Numbered from the stretch's first letter, positions 19,715 to 30,597 are shown. The stretch: 64,000 nt of DNA from Skeletonema tropicum (GCA_037178625.1 CM074135.1:2606001-2670000); one strand, 5' to 3'. The notes: generated by a model not told the origin, from the sequence alone. Made by a program: numbers and translations.

Positions 19715-22497
19715 ATGACAGTAACAATAACAATGAGCTACTCAAGCCAACTTACCAGGGTAACTGCCCTACTATTCGCTCTATCATTGTCGAGTATCCA
19801 AATTGTAGTAGTAGGATTCTCTCCAGTCAGTTATTTAAATTCTCTATCTCGTGATGCTCACTACATATCATCAACTACAACATCATGTTGTGGTGCAGCG
19901 TCCATGAAAGAGAGAGGGACGCTTCCATGGACAAAACGAAATAACAATTATTGCAATCATCAATGTATTACAGCCTTGAAGTTGTCAAGTGCACAAAATG
20001 CTGCAGAAGATGGCGACATAGAGACTACAACAGGTGACGATGATGCACTGACGGACGAAGAAATTGATGAGTCCCTTGAATACTTGGCAAATTTAATCAA
20101 AGCTCATCTTGATTCCAGACGAAACGCAAACGATAAAGAATCATCTGAAATTAATGGTGATGAGTCGTCATCATCGTCAGACGGTGGTAATAGTGATGAC
20201 AACATTGGCTATCAACTCGCAAAGGGTCGTTTCATCGATCTAACCACAACTCTCGAGGGGGAACACTTACTAGAACGTCTATTTGACACTACCATCGATA
20301 CTAATCATGACACAACAACGACAACAACAATACCAAAGAAACGTATAATTCAACACGCAATAACCACCCTCCAATCACTCCTAATCTACGGCATCCAAAT
20401 AGGTGTCAAGGGCAGTGAAGAATCGCAACAAAAAATGGTCCGTCACCTCTTTCGCGCTGGGGATGCTCCCGCACCACCGCCAGGGACATGGATTCCCGAT
20501 TGGAATGCCGATTGTATCCGCCGTCTGAAATTCTTTCGGGATGTTTCATTGGGCAAATTGTTATTGGCCAAGTTGATACGTAAGAGGAGTGCTCAGGGTG
20601 CATTTGATTTGTTGGTGGATATGGGTGTGTGGGATGGACATGTTGATACAGCATTGTTGCGGAGTGGGTTTCCTGTGAGATTTTTGGAGAGTGAATTGGT
20701 GGCTTCAAAAGAGGCGGAACGGAATGATCATGATCCGGATGCAGTGCTGGGATTACGGAGGGATTTGAGGGAGATGAAAGTTTATACTGTGGATAGTGCT
20801 TCTACTTTGGATATTGATGATGGGATTGCAGTGGAGGTTTTGGGTGGAAGTGATAGCAGTGATGGAGATGCTGCAAGGTATAGGTATTGGATTCATATTG
20901 CCGATGTGGATCGGTATGCTCCTCGTGGGTCTAAATTGTTGAGTGTTGCGGAACGGAGGGGAACGTCGTTGTATTTGCCTACCATGACGTTGTGTATGTT
21001 CCCTCCAAAGTGAGTATCGTACATTCTATTGACTCGTTTAGCTGCGTTGCTTTCATTTCACATTTTATTCAATGTTTATTCTACTGGTCCATAACAAACA
21101 CAACAGCATGAGCTCGGAAATAATGTCACTACACGCATGGGAAGATAAATATGCATTATCGCTCGGTGTTGAGTTGAACGAGGATGGTTCCATTATTCCA
21201 TCATCGGTTATTCTCACACCATCCGTCATCAACGTTGATTACAGATTAACTTACGACCAAGTCGATGAAATGCTTGATGAAGGTGTAGGCTACGCAGAGG
21301 AGTGGCAACTTGGTGCATTACTCGCAGCTGCAACGAAGAGACGTTCCCACCGAGTGAACCGAGGCAGCACCGAGGGCATGGTCCCGTTTCCAATACCAAA
21401 GGGGATGGTAACGGCCAACTATGACGAAAAGCTTGGTGACTATGACATATCATTGAAAATAGAAACAACTCACAATTCAGGAGCGAATATAACGACTGGT
21501 GGAGGTGATGACTTTTGTGATGCTCATTATGATCCATATTGCACCCCTGTATCTTCGTCGCAGCTAATCGTGACAGAAATGATGATAATGGCAGGAGAGG
21601 CGATTGGCAAGTGGCAAATGCAGCAAGTCACGGAAGAAGAAAATGCTATTGACGAAGCAGGGCTGCTATCAAATGAATTGAAGCTGCCGTTCCGCCGTCA
21701 ACCCGCCCCTGGTAAGTTAGAGACACTCGTCATCAAACATGTTCCGCAACCTATTTCGTATAAACTCTAATACTGTTCCTTCATCGCTCCCAGACTTTAA
21801 ATCTCGCAACACTGAGAAAAAACAGATGGACTTTTTATATGAAATGGGTAAGAGATACCCACATGCATGGTATGCACGGCGATTCTTCAACAAGGTCAAC
21901 GTTTCTGAGGAGCCTGGCCCGCATTTTGGTATGGGTCTAGATTGCTACGTGCAATGGTCGTCACCTATCCGCCGTATCACTGATTTGCAGGTACACGCTG
22001 CTTTGAAACGCTATTTGAGACGGAAGCGTGTAAATAAAATGTTGAGAGAGGGTAAGACCATTCCTTCATCTATATCAAAGATGGACTTGGGTTGTGAATT
22101 ACCGAAGAAGGAGAGTAGTAGAGCAGAAATAGATACAATCGACTACACTTCTGGATTGGGAATGATTTTCGCCGGGCGTCCAATTCAATCTTCTTCCAGC
22201 AACTACTGGTTATTTGAATACATCAGGCGCTTAGTGAGCTCAAGTGACGAAGAACTCATGTTTGAGAGCGTTGTGCTGGGGTGCATCAACAAAGATAGAT
22301 TTCAGTACGTTGTCTACATTTATGAGCTTGGCTTGGAACACCGCTACCTATCCGAAGCTGGAAAGCTGGAAGAGGGCAAGAAATTATGGCTCAAGGTGGC
22401 ATCGGTTAATCCAAAAATGGAATTACTGAAATTTTCCCTGGCTTCAAGAAGTGGTGGTATTCATGCCAAACCTATGTCATCGGCACCAGCAGCTTAG
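19715..22497 (+). CDS. RNase II/R-type (RNB) 3'-5' exoribonuclease, probably plastid
   Basis: Three exons, 19715-21009, 21107-21711 and 21794-22497 (introns of 97 and 82 nt, GT-AG), giving 867 aa. The N-terminus has a hydrophobic signal segment followed by VVGFSPVS, an ASAFAP-like cleavage site, which suggests plastid import. RNB signatures: TLDIDDGIAVEV with YWIHIADVDRYAP (metal-binding acidic residues), GTSLYLPTMTLCMFPP across the first intron, and LDCYVQWSSPIRRITDLQVH near the end (the SPIRRxxDL motif). The C-terminal ~120 residues probably form an S1/OB-like RNA-binding part. Known role: processive decay and 3' maturation of organelle RNA. A poorly conserved acidic, Ser-rich region (~110-160) is likely disordered. 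The 3' end is duplicated at 25668-26270. Confidence 0.85.
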
Positions 22498-23008
22498 TTG
22501 AGCATGACTCTGAGCAGTTCTGGTGCTAGAGTATGCTGTAAAGATGTCGTAATTTGCATCCATCAACAAATACTGTCACTAGTAGTCACATAAACAGCAT
22601 GAGTAGTGCCATCTATTTAGACGAATCCCATTTCGATTTGCTCTTCATGCATCTTTACAATCCCCTGCCTTCAGTGGAAGTTTAGACAGCTCCAGTTATG
22701 ACGTCTTGAAGATTCTTCGGTTCGATGCAAGCATGAATGCAAGGTAATTGACTACGGTGTACAGATGATACTACAGCGCTTCATCTGGAGTATTAAGCCA
22801 CCACAGACAATTCCTCATGTGTCCCTACTACATTTTCCCCACAAACAGTAGTCCAACCGCGTAATAGACAGCGTAGCAAATAAATCTCGTGCTAGTTTTG
22901 CTCCAACATCTTTGCCTTCGCATAAGTAATAAGTTCTCTCCCGAACGAACCTTACCCTTTCTTATTAGAGTGGGCTCTTAATCACGGAATCATTTAGGAG
23001 ACAAGCAG
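22498..23008. other. RNB gene 3' flank
   Basis: Non-coding. The first ~340 bp resemble 26025-26270, showing that the duplication of the RNB gene end includes its 3' flank. No other feature seen. Confidence 0.6.
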
Positions 23009-23251
23009 ATGAAGCTGAGTTCTATTCTGTGTGGTCTCGTGATATTATTTGCTTGCATTCCGATTATTGGGAATGGATATTCTTACAACGGAAATGCTAT
23101 TTGGGGCCTGACAGCTGGAATTTTTACATTCATTAAATCTCTGGTTATTCTTCAAAGTATGATGATATCCCCCGATCCAAATGATGAAGCTGGTTGCAGC
23201 CATTATGTAAACAATCTGGGCAACAGTAGCAGAGGCATTACTTACATTTGA
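23009..23251 (+). CDS. small putative two-pass membrane protein
   Basis: 80-codon open frame from ATG 23009. Two hydrophobic segments (LSSILCGLVILFACIPII and IWGLTAGIFTFIKSLVILQ) flank a GNGYSYNGNAIW linker. The GNGY motif recalls LTGNGYFAVW in the tetraspan gene at 23439-24231, so this may be the remnant or first exon of a relative. After 23251 I cannot find a convincing continuation. It could be a pseudogene. Confidence 0.35.
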   Translation: MKLSSILCGLVILFACIPIIGNGYSYNGNAIWGLTAGIFTFIKSLVILQSMMISPDPNDEAGCSHYVNNLGNSSRGITYI

Positions 23252-23438
23252 TGGCCCGTCTTGCGGCGATTCTCTTCGCCAATCATCAATTTGCCAGAGA
23301 AGATAGATTGTATGATTGAAGATGATTGAATTGAACAAAACATGATATTTCAGAATTACTTGAAGGTTGCAGTTTACATTAAAGTATTTGTCATTCTTAT
23401 CATTCGTCATCTCTCATCTAACCATCTCATTCAATACC

Positions 23439-24231
23439 TCAATCAATCGTCATGATCTTCAATGCGCATAAAGCTGATAGCCACACCGCAAAGTAGCCAT
23501 TGCCCGTGAGTCGAAACGGCCCCCTGTACGTACAAATCCCAGCTGTGATCACCCACAATACAAAAAGTAGAGCAGCTGTGAGCTTGATATTCTTCTTCGC
23601 AATATCATTGTACATCCAGATAAGATATACGCAAACTATCACTGTGATAGCTCCAGCTGCAATCGATACGCCAGCGCCTTCAAAGTTAGATGACTTCACT
23701 CGTAATGGCCTTATGGAAGCAAATATAGCCACTATCGAACAAAACACAAGGTTCAACAGGTATTTTATTTCTTCTGATTGGGAATTATACGACGCAAAAA
23801 ACACCTTGAACATTGAGGATACCAGTCCGCCCCAAGCACCAAACCAACCATTTGATGTATAAGTGAAGGGGGCTATAGAGATTTTACGTGCACGTAAGTA
23901 TGAATAGAGTAACAGCTAGCTTTGACAGAAAATGTATGCAAGCAATCTACACACCTTTGAATGTCATAATGCCAGTCCCAACTATCCACCACAAAAGGAG
24001 GAACACACTGCTTAGTTTCTCTGATGAATACTCTCCTACGACTGGTTTCTGTAGAAACCCAGGCTTCAAAAACTCCACTGTCTGTAGAATTAGACAAATG
24101 CCAAAGGAAATGCTTGCTACTGATATTGCATATTTCAGCCACACTGTAGTTGCATATTTCAGCCACACTGTAGAAGACGACACTGAAGACCATTTTGCTA
24201 CACATGCAAACAGAAGTATGAGTGAAAACAC
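23439..24231 (-). CDS. tetraspan-like membrane protein (5' end unresolved)
   Basis: Two exons are clear on the minus strand, 23955-24231 and 23439-23872, with an 82-nt intron (donor GTGTGTAG, acceptor CTATAG) joining TGIMTFK to APFTYTSNGWFGAWGGLVSS. Hydrophobic segments are MFSLILLFACVAKW-like, SISFGICLILQ, FLLLWWIVGTGIM, AIFASI, VSIAAGAITVIVCVYLIWMY, AALLFVLWVITAGIC and YFAVWLSALCALKIM. Internally the protein looks two-fold: GTGIMTFKAPFTYTSNGWFGAW and TAGICTYRGPFRLTGNGYFAVW correspond. No ATG is available at 24231; an ATAG-like acceptor just upstream suggests a further 5' exon. A 24-bp tandem duplication at 24126-24173 repeats TVWLKYAT in frame. The function is unknown. Confidence 0.55.
24126..24173. 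repeat. in-frame 24-bp tandem duplication
   Basis: Two exact adjacent copies of a 24-bp unit (TTGCATATTTCAGCCACACT plus GTAG). Inside the tetraspan gene it duplicates eight residues without changing the frame. Confidence 0.9.
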
Positions 24232-24599
24232 CTCTACATATAGAAAGGAATAAGACGCTTTCAGCCAGCGTGAGCATCCTTCAGTAAGCTCAGCCGTTGA
24301 CGTTTGAGGTTCACCATTCCTGAGTAAAATGGCAGGTTGGGCGATAGGATATGAGCATACAACTCTAACGCTGTTTACAAAACTCTAGCGATCACACTCA
24401 CTGGATCTGAGGCAACCCCTCCTCCGCTTCAGATGCCGGTTTTTCGGTTTTGTCTGACATGATAGTTGCTGCTAATAAGATCGTAGATAGGTTTTGCTGA
24501 CGGAGTCAGATAAAAGGGTAGTTTTAGTTGAATCAAATGTTAATTTATGAGCTGCATCGATAGCGAGATAATGAACTTGAATCATTCCCACAGGGGAAA
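24232..24599. other. intergenic region
   Basis: Should contain the missing 5' exon and promoter of the tetraspan gene. A minus-strand ATG at 24277 opens MLTLAESVLFL but in another frame. Nothing else recognised. Confidence 0.35.
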
Positions 24600-25670
24600 C
24601 GAGAGCACGCCTTCACGATTGAACAGTCTAGTGAATATGCGGAATAGCTGAGTGAGGTAAATACGGAACCATTCTGCCTGCAGCATCCTTCCCTTCCATG
24701 AACGAAGCTATGATGAATTTATTGATTAGGGCATACGCGACGGATGTTGATGTTTTCGGTAATGCCAGGCCCGAGTTGGATGGTGACTGTTCCGTTAGTG
24801 TGAACTTGAGTAATGTATGAGGGCCGCTAGATCGTAGGCCGAGTTTGTTAGGTTTGATCGGAGTAAGTGCATAAGCTCCGTGAGTCCTTTGCATGGATCA
24901 ATGCACGTGAATTCTCTAAATCGATAAGCGTTGTTCCCAATATGGAATACCCATGGACCAATCATATCCACTGCTACTTCAGTCCACGGTAGGAGACGTA
25001 TTTCAGGTTCTGGTAAATATCCATAGCCAATACCTTGAGACTTCTGTTGTTGGCAGATTTGACAGGTGAACTGGTTAATAGCTTTGCGAAGTCAAGGATG
25101 ATGGTAGCGTGCCATTGTAGTATCTATCATGCGATGTCGACCTGGGTGATTTAATACTAATACTTGATGGAACCACGAAATAGTCGGTATGTGGACTGTG
25201 ATGTGGATAGACATACGTTACGATGGGCTGTACGTCAGTAGACAAGGTTCGTGAAGGATAATCTGAAGACGTCTCGATCGACGATCTTGCAGTTCTTGAT
25301 CGTTTTGTTGATTATGGAGAATTGCTTCAAGGATGTTGCTATATCGGGTGATTATAAGGGATGTTGAGGAAGCAATCTAGCATATCTTCCTCATCAGGAG
25401 CGAGAAATAATAGCCTTCTGCAGCTTCTATAGCAGAGCTCTCCCTCCATGTTTCATTATCAAGACGAGGCAGACTTGTAAAGAGGCTGTCTCGAATGAAG
25501 TAATCGTCTTCGTAGTGACCATGCCAATAGAAATTATCGTTAGTTTCAAGAGGATCGTCAGGATAAAATGGATCTTTTGAGTCGTCACGAGGAAGGCGAG
25601 ACAATGGATCAGCAATAACGTCTGGGCCTTTTATATAATGCATCCTGGGACCGTATTCTTCAAGGTAGAG
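24600..25670 (-). mobile_element. degenerate Ty3/gypsy retrotransposon fragment (RNase H to integrase)
   Basis: On the minus strand from ~25670: EEYGPRMHYIKGPDVIADPL SRLPR is the end of a Ty3/gypsy RNase H domain (the 'G..N.vADaLSR' motif). Further on, in a shifted frame, come VLNHPGRHRMIDTTMARYHHP and TCQICQQQ, an HHCC integrase zinc-binding domain, then EVAVDMIGPW and FTCIDPCKGLTELMHL, the beginning of the integrase core. Several stops and frame changes are present and no LTR was found, so the copy is dead. Its upstream edge joins the RNB-gene duplicate abruptly at ~25668. Confidence 0.75.
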
Positions 25671-26270
25671 TCTTCTGGACTTGGTATGATATTCGCCGGG
25701 CGTCCAATTCAATCTTCTTCCAGCAACTACTGGTTATTTGAATACATCAGACGCTTAGTGAGCTCGAGTGACGAAGAACGCATGTTTGAGAGCGTTGTGT
25801 TGGGGTGCATCAACAAAGATAGATTTCAGTACGTTGTCTACATTTTTTTATGAGCTTGGCTTGGAACACCGCTACCTATCCGAAGCTGGAAAGCTGGAAG
25901 AGGGCAAGAAATTATGGCTCAAGGTGGCATCGGTTGATCCAAAAATGGAATTACTGAAATTCTCCCTGGCTTCAAGAAGTGGTGGTATTCATGCCAAACC
26001 TATGTCATCGGCACCAGCAGCTTAGTTGAGCATGACTCTGAGCAGTTCTGGTGCTAGAGTATGCTGTAAAGATGTCGTATTTTGCATTCATCAATACTGT
26101 CACTAGTAGTCACATAAACAGCATGAGCAGTGCCATCTATTGAGACAAATACCAGCTCTTTCATCATCAAAAGTGTGTAACCCTTTGCCTTCTGGAGTGG
26201 CCAGGCCGGGCCGGCCACTCAGACGATTCCTCATTCACCTAACATTTATCTCACAAATAGCCCAACCGCG
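25668..26270 (+). pseudogene. duplicated 3' end of the RNB exoribonuclease gene
   Basis: Matches 22150-22840: the last ~115 codons of exon 3 and the 3' flank. The protein frame reads GMIFAGRPIQSSSSNYWLFE, then shifts at ~25845 where extra T bases in CATTTTTTTATGAGC break it, then continues to MSSAPAA and a stop at ~26025. It lacks everything upstream of the last third of exon 3, so it cannot make an exonuclease. It is fused head-on to the gypsy fragment. Confidence 0.85.
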
Positions 26271-26341
26271 TAATATCCCAACCATTTTGAAAACGGCACT
26301 TTTGTGTCGTTTTACCAATGGGCTCAGCACCGCAAGGGCAT

Positions 26342-26554
26342 GAAAACGGCACAAAAGTGCCGTTTTGCTACTCCGACTTGTTAGTGTCAAAGCTAGCGAG
26401 TAAAGTACAGCTCCTTTTGTGTTTTCCCTTACAAACCTGTAGCCCTTCTACGCAAGAAAGTAACCTTAAGGCCACACAATGGCTCATGCTTTGTTCTAAG
26501 AATTGCACGAGGCCTCCGTCGGAGTAGCAAAACGGCACAAAAGTGCCGTTTTGC
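26342..26554. mobile_element. 213-bp nested MITE-like segment with ~36-bp inverted ends
   Basis: Left end 26342-26377 and right end 26518-26554 are inverted copies (GTCGGAGTAGCAAAACGGCA...). Each end itself folds as the hairpin AAAACGGCAC-AAAA-GTGCCGTTTT, which also forms both ends of the larger element around it. No coding content. Confidence 0.65.
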
Positions 26555-27959
26555 CTCACTATAAAACCACACTAGTGCGAGTTGTCGTGTGTCGTGACAA
26601 AACTGGCGAGAAGGTGGTGACACAAAACGAGTGGTAAATGACCACACTGCCGCAGCGAACACGAGTACACGCAACGAGCACGATTGGGGTTTTATTTGTG
26701 AAGCGAGGGGGTTGATTTAAGCAAGGAGTGTGTGGTCTAAAATTGCTTTACACACCGACCCCGAACGCTTTGACATTAAATGAATTACGTTTACCAAGTT
26801 TGAATAAAAAACCACTTCTCTGGCAAAGTTTACCATGCCTTGCGCTTTTGATTTTACTCTTGTTGCGCTTTCTTCTTGTTCTTGTTTGCTCTTGTGCGCT
26901 TTCATTCATGTTTGCTCTTGATGAGCATTCCTTTTTTAGTTTGTAAGTAATCATTGCATCGTGTCGTCGTTCCATTCATGCTTCGTTGCACTCAGCATTC
27001 ATGGTGACAACGCACTCTTTGATGTTTGTTCTGTTGTTTGATGTCCATCCCATCGCATCCTTTGGAAGATGTCGTGTAGTTGTTCTCATTCATGCTTCGG
27101 CTTCGTTACACTCAGCATTTATGATAACAACTCACTCCAAGAATGTTGTCACTGGGTCGTCTTTTTATGACCACACTGTAAGTCGATGACCGCGGCCATT
27201 AGTGTCGATGGTGACGGTGGTTGACACTTCGATGACCACAACAGTGCTCGTTCGGCTGATGTGTCAAAATCACAACGATTTCGTTCTAGATAAAAAAAGC
27301 AAAACCCACCATCCCCCTTTTCGGGGGTTTTAGGGGGCTATTTAGACCGATTTTACTTACTTTTGTATTTTTATGAGGGCCGCCCTCTGAAAAAGCCCCT
27401 GACAGAGCCCAATCACCCACACCTCATCACCATGGCCGATTTGCCTCCATGTCAGCACCATCTCCTACAATACGTCAAAGAAATCAGAATTACGAAGCAT
27501 AAAAACAAGCGCAACTCGTATCGCATATATTGCGTCGACGTTTGCGCGCCATGGTATAGTTATAGGTTGCTATTACTCTCTAATATATGCTCATAAATAG
27601 TCAGATTTATACCACCAAAATTACTGGTTATTATAGCTTGGGGCATATAGAATCTACATTACGTGATATTCGACCCCAACTACTGCTCATCATCGTCATC
27701 AATAAGTAAAAGAAGGGTAATGCAACGCTGTATGCGGTTTGTATCCGTTCTATTATTGCGAATCTTTGGTGCATGTCTACCTGTGCAAAATCAATCTGAA
27801 CGTACAGTTGAAGTGAAGGATTGTTCTTGGCACATTCCCTTCGTACACAAACAGCATATAAAATTGACATGCTGTAGTCAGACCATATTGGAAGGAGATC
27901 CGCATATTCAACTGATGTGAATAGTCGCCAATCTCATAAAAGGAAGAATGGCCCGTCAA

Positions 27960-28715
27960 ATTTAGGCTTGTCAGCAGTAGCCCGTCAAAATACCAATTCG
28001 TCTCTAAACAATGTGACTACAGCAATAAAACGTGTATAGTGGCCCATTATACTTGGTAGTGATAATATAAAAGGACATTGTCACTGATCAGACGAAGGGC
28101 ATTGATAGGAGTGATGCTACAACCTCATAGGTGACCAGGTGTGACTGAATTTGGGCTTGCCAACAGCAGCACGTTCAGTCACCATTTCGTATCTAACGCT
28201 GTCAGTATGGCAGTTAGCCGTGTTTGGTGGTCCATTCTACTAGGTATTGATAGTATATAAGCACATTGCCACTGCTCAGACGAACTGTGTTGATGGAACT
28301 GATGCGGCGAAGCTTTAGCCGCACCAGTGCGGTTCAATTTGGACTGGCAAGCATTAGCAGCATGCAACCACCATTTCGTATCTAACGCTGTTAGTATGGC
28401 AATAAAACGTGTTCAGTGCCTCATTGCACTTGGTGGTGATAGTATAGAAGCATAGTGCCACTGCTCATGCGCATTGTATTGACAGAAGTGATGTTGCAAC
28501 CTTGTTGGCCCCGGTGTGGTCGAGTTTGGGCTTGCTTGAAGCACTACAATTGGTCGCCATTCTGTGTCTAACGCTGTCAGTATGGCAAGGAGCCGCGTTA
28601 AGTAGCCCATTATGCATCATCATGATAGCATAGAAGTATATCAATACTGCTCAGACGAAATGCATCGATAGAATTGATGCCACGAACCATATGAGCACGA
28701 ATTCTGGGTAATTTG
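27960..28715. repeat. four-unit diverged tandem repeat, period 187-189 bp
   Basis: The anchor TCTAACGCTG (TCTAAACAAT in the first unit) occurs at 28003, 28192, 28381 and ~28568, so the spacings are 189, 189 and 187. Other shared landmarks in each unit are CAGTATGGCA, GATAGTATA and ACTGCTCAGACGAA followed by GATGGAACTGATGC-like sequence. The units have diverged substantially, so the array is old. Confidence 0.85.
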
Positions 28716-29330
28716 TTGTATTCCATTTAGCGTTATAGCTATAGCATGTAATGGGACGATTATCCTCGTGTAGATCCAATACCAATAAAGGCGATCATCC
28801 TTATTGACTAATACCATCGAGTGATGCGTCCACTATGTGTTTGTTTGTTGCATAATACGTTCTTGGCATCCGTAATGTGCCGTGATGATGCTGTATCTGT
28901 GCTGATTGTATGTTTCACATTCTTACTTACATGATATAATTGATTGTTATCATCCCACATCATTAGAAGCGCCAAGCCAAGGTAACACCCACTGCCAATT
29001 GCTCATATACGGCGGAAGTGATTGAGTAAATTGCTGCATGTGCATTATTCATTTCAGTAGTGTCATTCTCCTTCTTGATTTTGTGCGTATTCAGCCCGTC
29101 GTGACATGATTGGTAAGTCGCCAATGAGCTTGTCCCATCATTCTCTGCAGTTACGCACCAATACGAAGTTGCGTTCGGACTTGTATGCGGCAGGAATGAG
29201 TCGAGTAGGAAAGATACTTCATCAACTGGCATGATTGGTGCCGACCTTGACTGCTGCCGATGAACACTCTCCACGGAGAATCATGAGAGTACAGCACCAG
29301 AACCGTACAATTAAGGTGGATAAGGTTGTT

Positions 29331-29403
29331 GTTTACATAAGACCGCTTGCACACTGCTTCGACATACCATGTAGAAGCTATTCGTAAGTGGTCTTATGTA
29401 AAC
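29331..29403. repeat. imperfect hairpin
   Basis: GTTTACATAAGACCGCTT at 29331-29348 pairs with AAGTGGTCTTATGTAAAC at 29386-29403 (one mismatch), with a 37-nt loop. It lies inside the 3.5-kb element; function unknown. Confidence 0.7.
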
Positions 29404-29689
29404 TCCAAGTATTGCAGCCACTGTCAATGAAGATCAGTCGTTTACTTCCTCAGCTTCATTGCAAGTCAAAAAGAGAAGCCCTTGCTTTTGCCAAATTTGT
29501 CTAGCTTTGGATTCGTAAGTAGGAGGTATCGTAAGTTACAGTACCTAGAAATTACGGTAGAAAAAAAGTGCGGGTTTTGGAATCTGAAATCGTTGTGAAA
29601 AGCGTGAGTGGCGGTGTGTCAAGCGATTTGTGACCACACTCGACTGCATAAATCAACCTCATGGCGTCACACGTAGAAACATATATATA

Positions 29690-29717
29690 TAACAGAAATT
29701 TTAAAGTACGTCTGGTG
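29690..29717. repeat. 28-bp dispersed repeat, copy 2
   Basis: Exact inverted match of 6348-6375, starting TAACAGAAATTTTAAAGTAC here. It lies ~95 bp inside the right end of the 3.5-kb element. Confidence 0.8.
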
Positions 29718-29997
29718 GGCCCTCAAGAGGCGACATTATCTACGCTAAGTGATAACCAGAGCTCTACGGAAAACGGCACAAAAGTGCCGTTTTCAAAAAA
29801 TGGTTGGGATATATGTGCGTAGTAAATGTATGTAAACCCAAAATATGCACGCAATCATTCAAGTACATAAAATTAGCAAGAGGGCACAATTAATCCCAAT
29901 CAAGGCAGGGCGGGCATTGGCATTGGCGTTGATTGGAGTGAGCTGTAGACTTGAAGAAGTAGATAAATATTAGCAACAATGAAGTTCCACACAGCCA

Positions 29998-30150
29998 GAA
30001 TGACTGAGCATGCAGCCAAACTGGATGAGCTGAGTGCTGAGCTCGGCGCAATTGAAGCTACGGAAGGTGCGCAGGAAAGGAATTGAGCATCGTAGCAACA
30101 AAAGGCATAGGAAATGCTGGTGGGAGCTCTGGGGTGGAGCGTCAGCAATG
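29998..30150 (+). pseudogene. tail fragment of the LRR/C-terminal-domain family
   Basis: Matches ~32050-32205, the 3' end of the next gene: MTEHAAKLDELSAELGAIEA, then a frame change near a GGTGCGCAGG run, then GIEHRSNKRHRK followed by the Trp-rich tail. Only the last ~50 codons remain. No LRR part is present upstream. Probably a leftover from tandem duplication. Confidence 0.75.
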
Positions 30151-30307
30151 AAAATCTTACTCGTTACAGCAGCATAGCCACAGCCAGGAATATGGAATAT
30201 GTAGCGCTACGATAGGTATCTCTAATCCGAGATGTACATCTTTTGCTAAATGATGTCTGCCTTCGCTTTTCGCTTTTAATTTTCATTTTCATCTGCCACA
30301 CCTCACA

Positions 30308-30597
30308 CTAGCTACAGGGGTCAAAAAAGGTGTCTAACACCTCTTCGATACGTACACAAAATTGTAGGAATTGGTACACACCCAAAAAATGCTTCCCGCA
30401 TTTTGTGGAGGAGAGACAATAAGCCCTGCAAAGTTTTTCTACGTACACGTAGTATAATTCCTACAGTAGCTACTCCTACCAAATTCGGGCGGGAACATGA
30501 CTTTTTCACTGTCACATCAGAAAATGCTAGCTGTTCGCTCAATATATATCGTTAGACACTTTTTCTGTAATTCACGTTTTTTGACCCCTGTAGCTAG
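30308..30597. mobile_element. 290-bp MITE, Tc1/mariner-like ends
   Basis: Perfect 21-bp inverted ends at 30308-30328 and 30577-30597, containing CTACAGGGGTCAAAAAA, followed by a second inverted block GTGTCTAAC. A TA dinucleotide before CAGGGG fits Tc1/mariner insertion at TA. The interior is non-coding. It sits 200 bp upstream of an LRR-family gene, where it may affect the promoter. Confidence 0.75.

Larger units (their letters stand above)
26274..29813. mobile_element. putative 3.5-kb non-autonomous inverted-repeat element
   Basis: The ends are inverted copies: left ATATCCCAACCATTTT then GAAAACGGCACTTTTGTG, right the reverse complement with two extra bases in the T run, together ~42 bp. The sequence between has no long gene. 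It holds a nested hairpin-ended segment (26342-26554), a duplicated GCTTCG...CACTCAGCATT unit near 26975-27135, a 54-codon frame at ~27432 (MADLPPCQHHLLQYVKEIR, perhaps a zinc-finger remnant, weak), a four-unit satellite (27960-28715), and GACCACACT motifs near both ends (26640, 27168, 29631). It looks like a large deletion derivative of a DNA transposon. The target duplication is unclear. Confidence 0.5.

Noticed and set aside
27363..27596. 54-77-codon ORF with MADLPPCQHHLLQYVKEIR as a BED-finger transposase start
   Set aside because: Too short, with no complete Cys/His spacing; kept only as a note in the 3.5-kb element.
26200..29000. Possible CRISPR-like array from the repeated hairpins and the 188-bp units
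   Set aside because: The units are too long, diverged and without spacers; the hairpins are only four and are at element ends. The host is eukaryotic.
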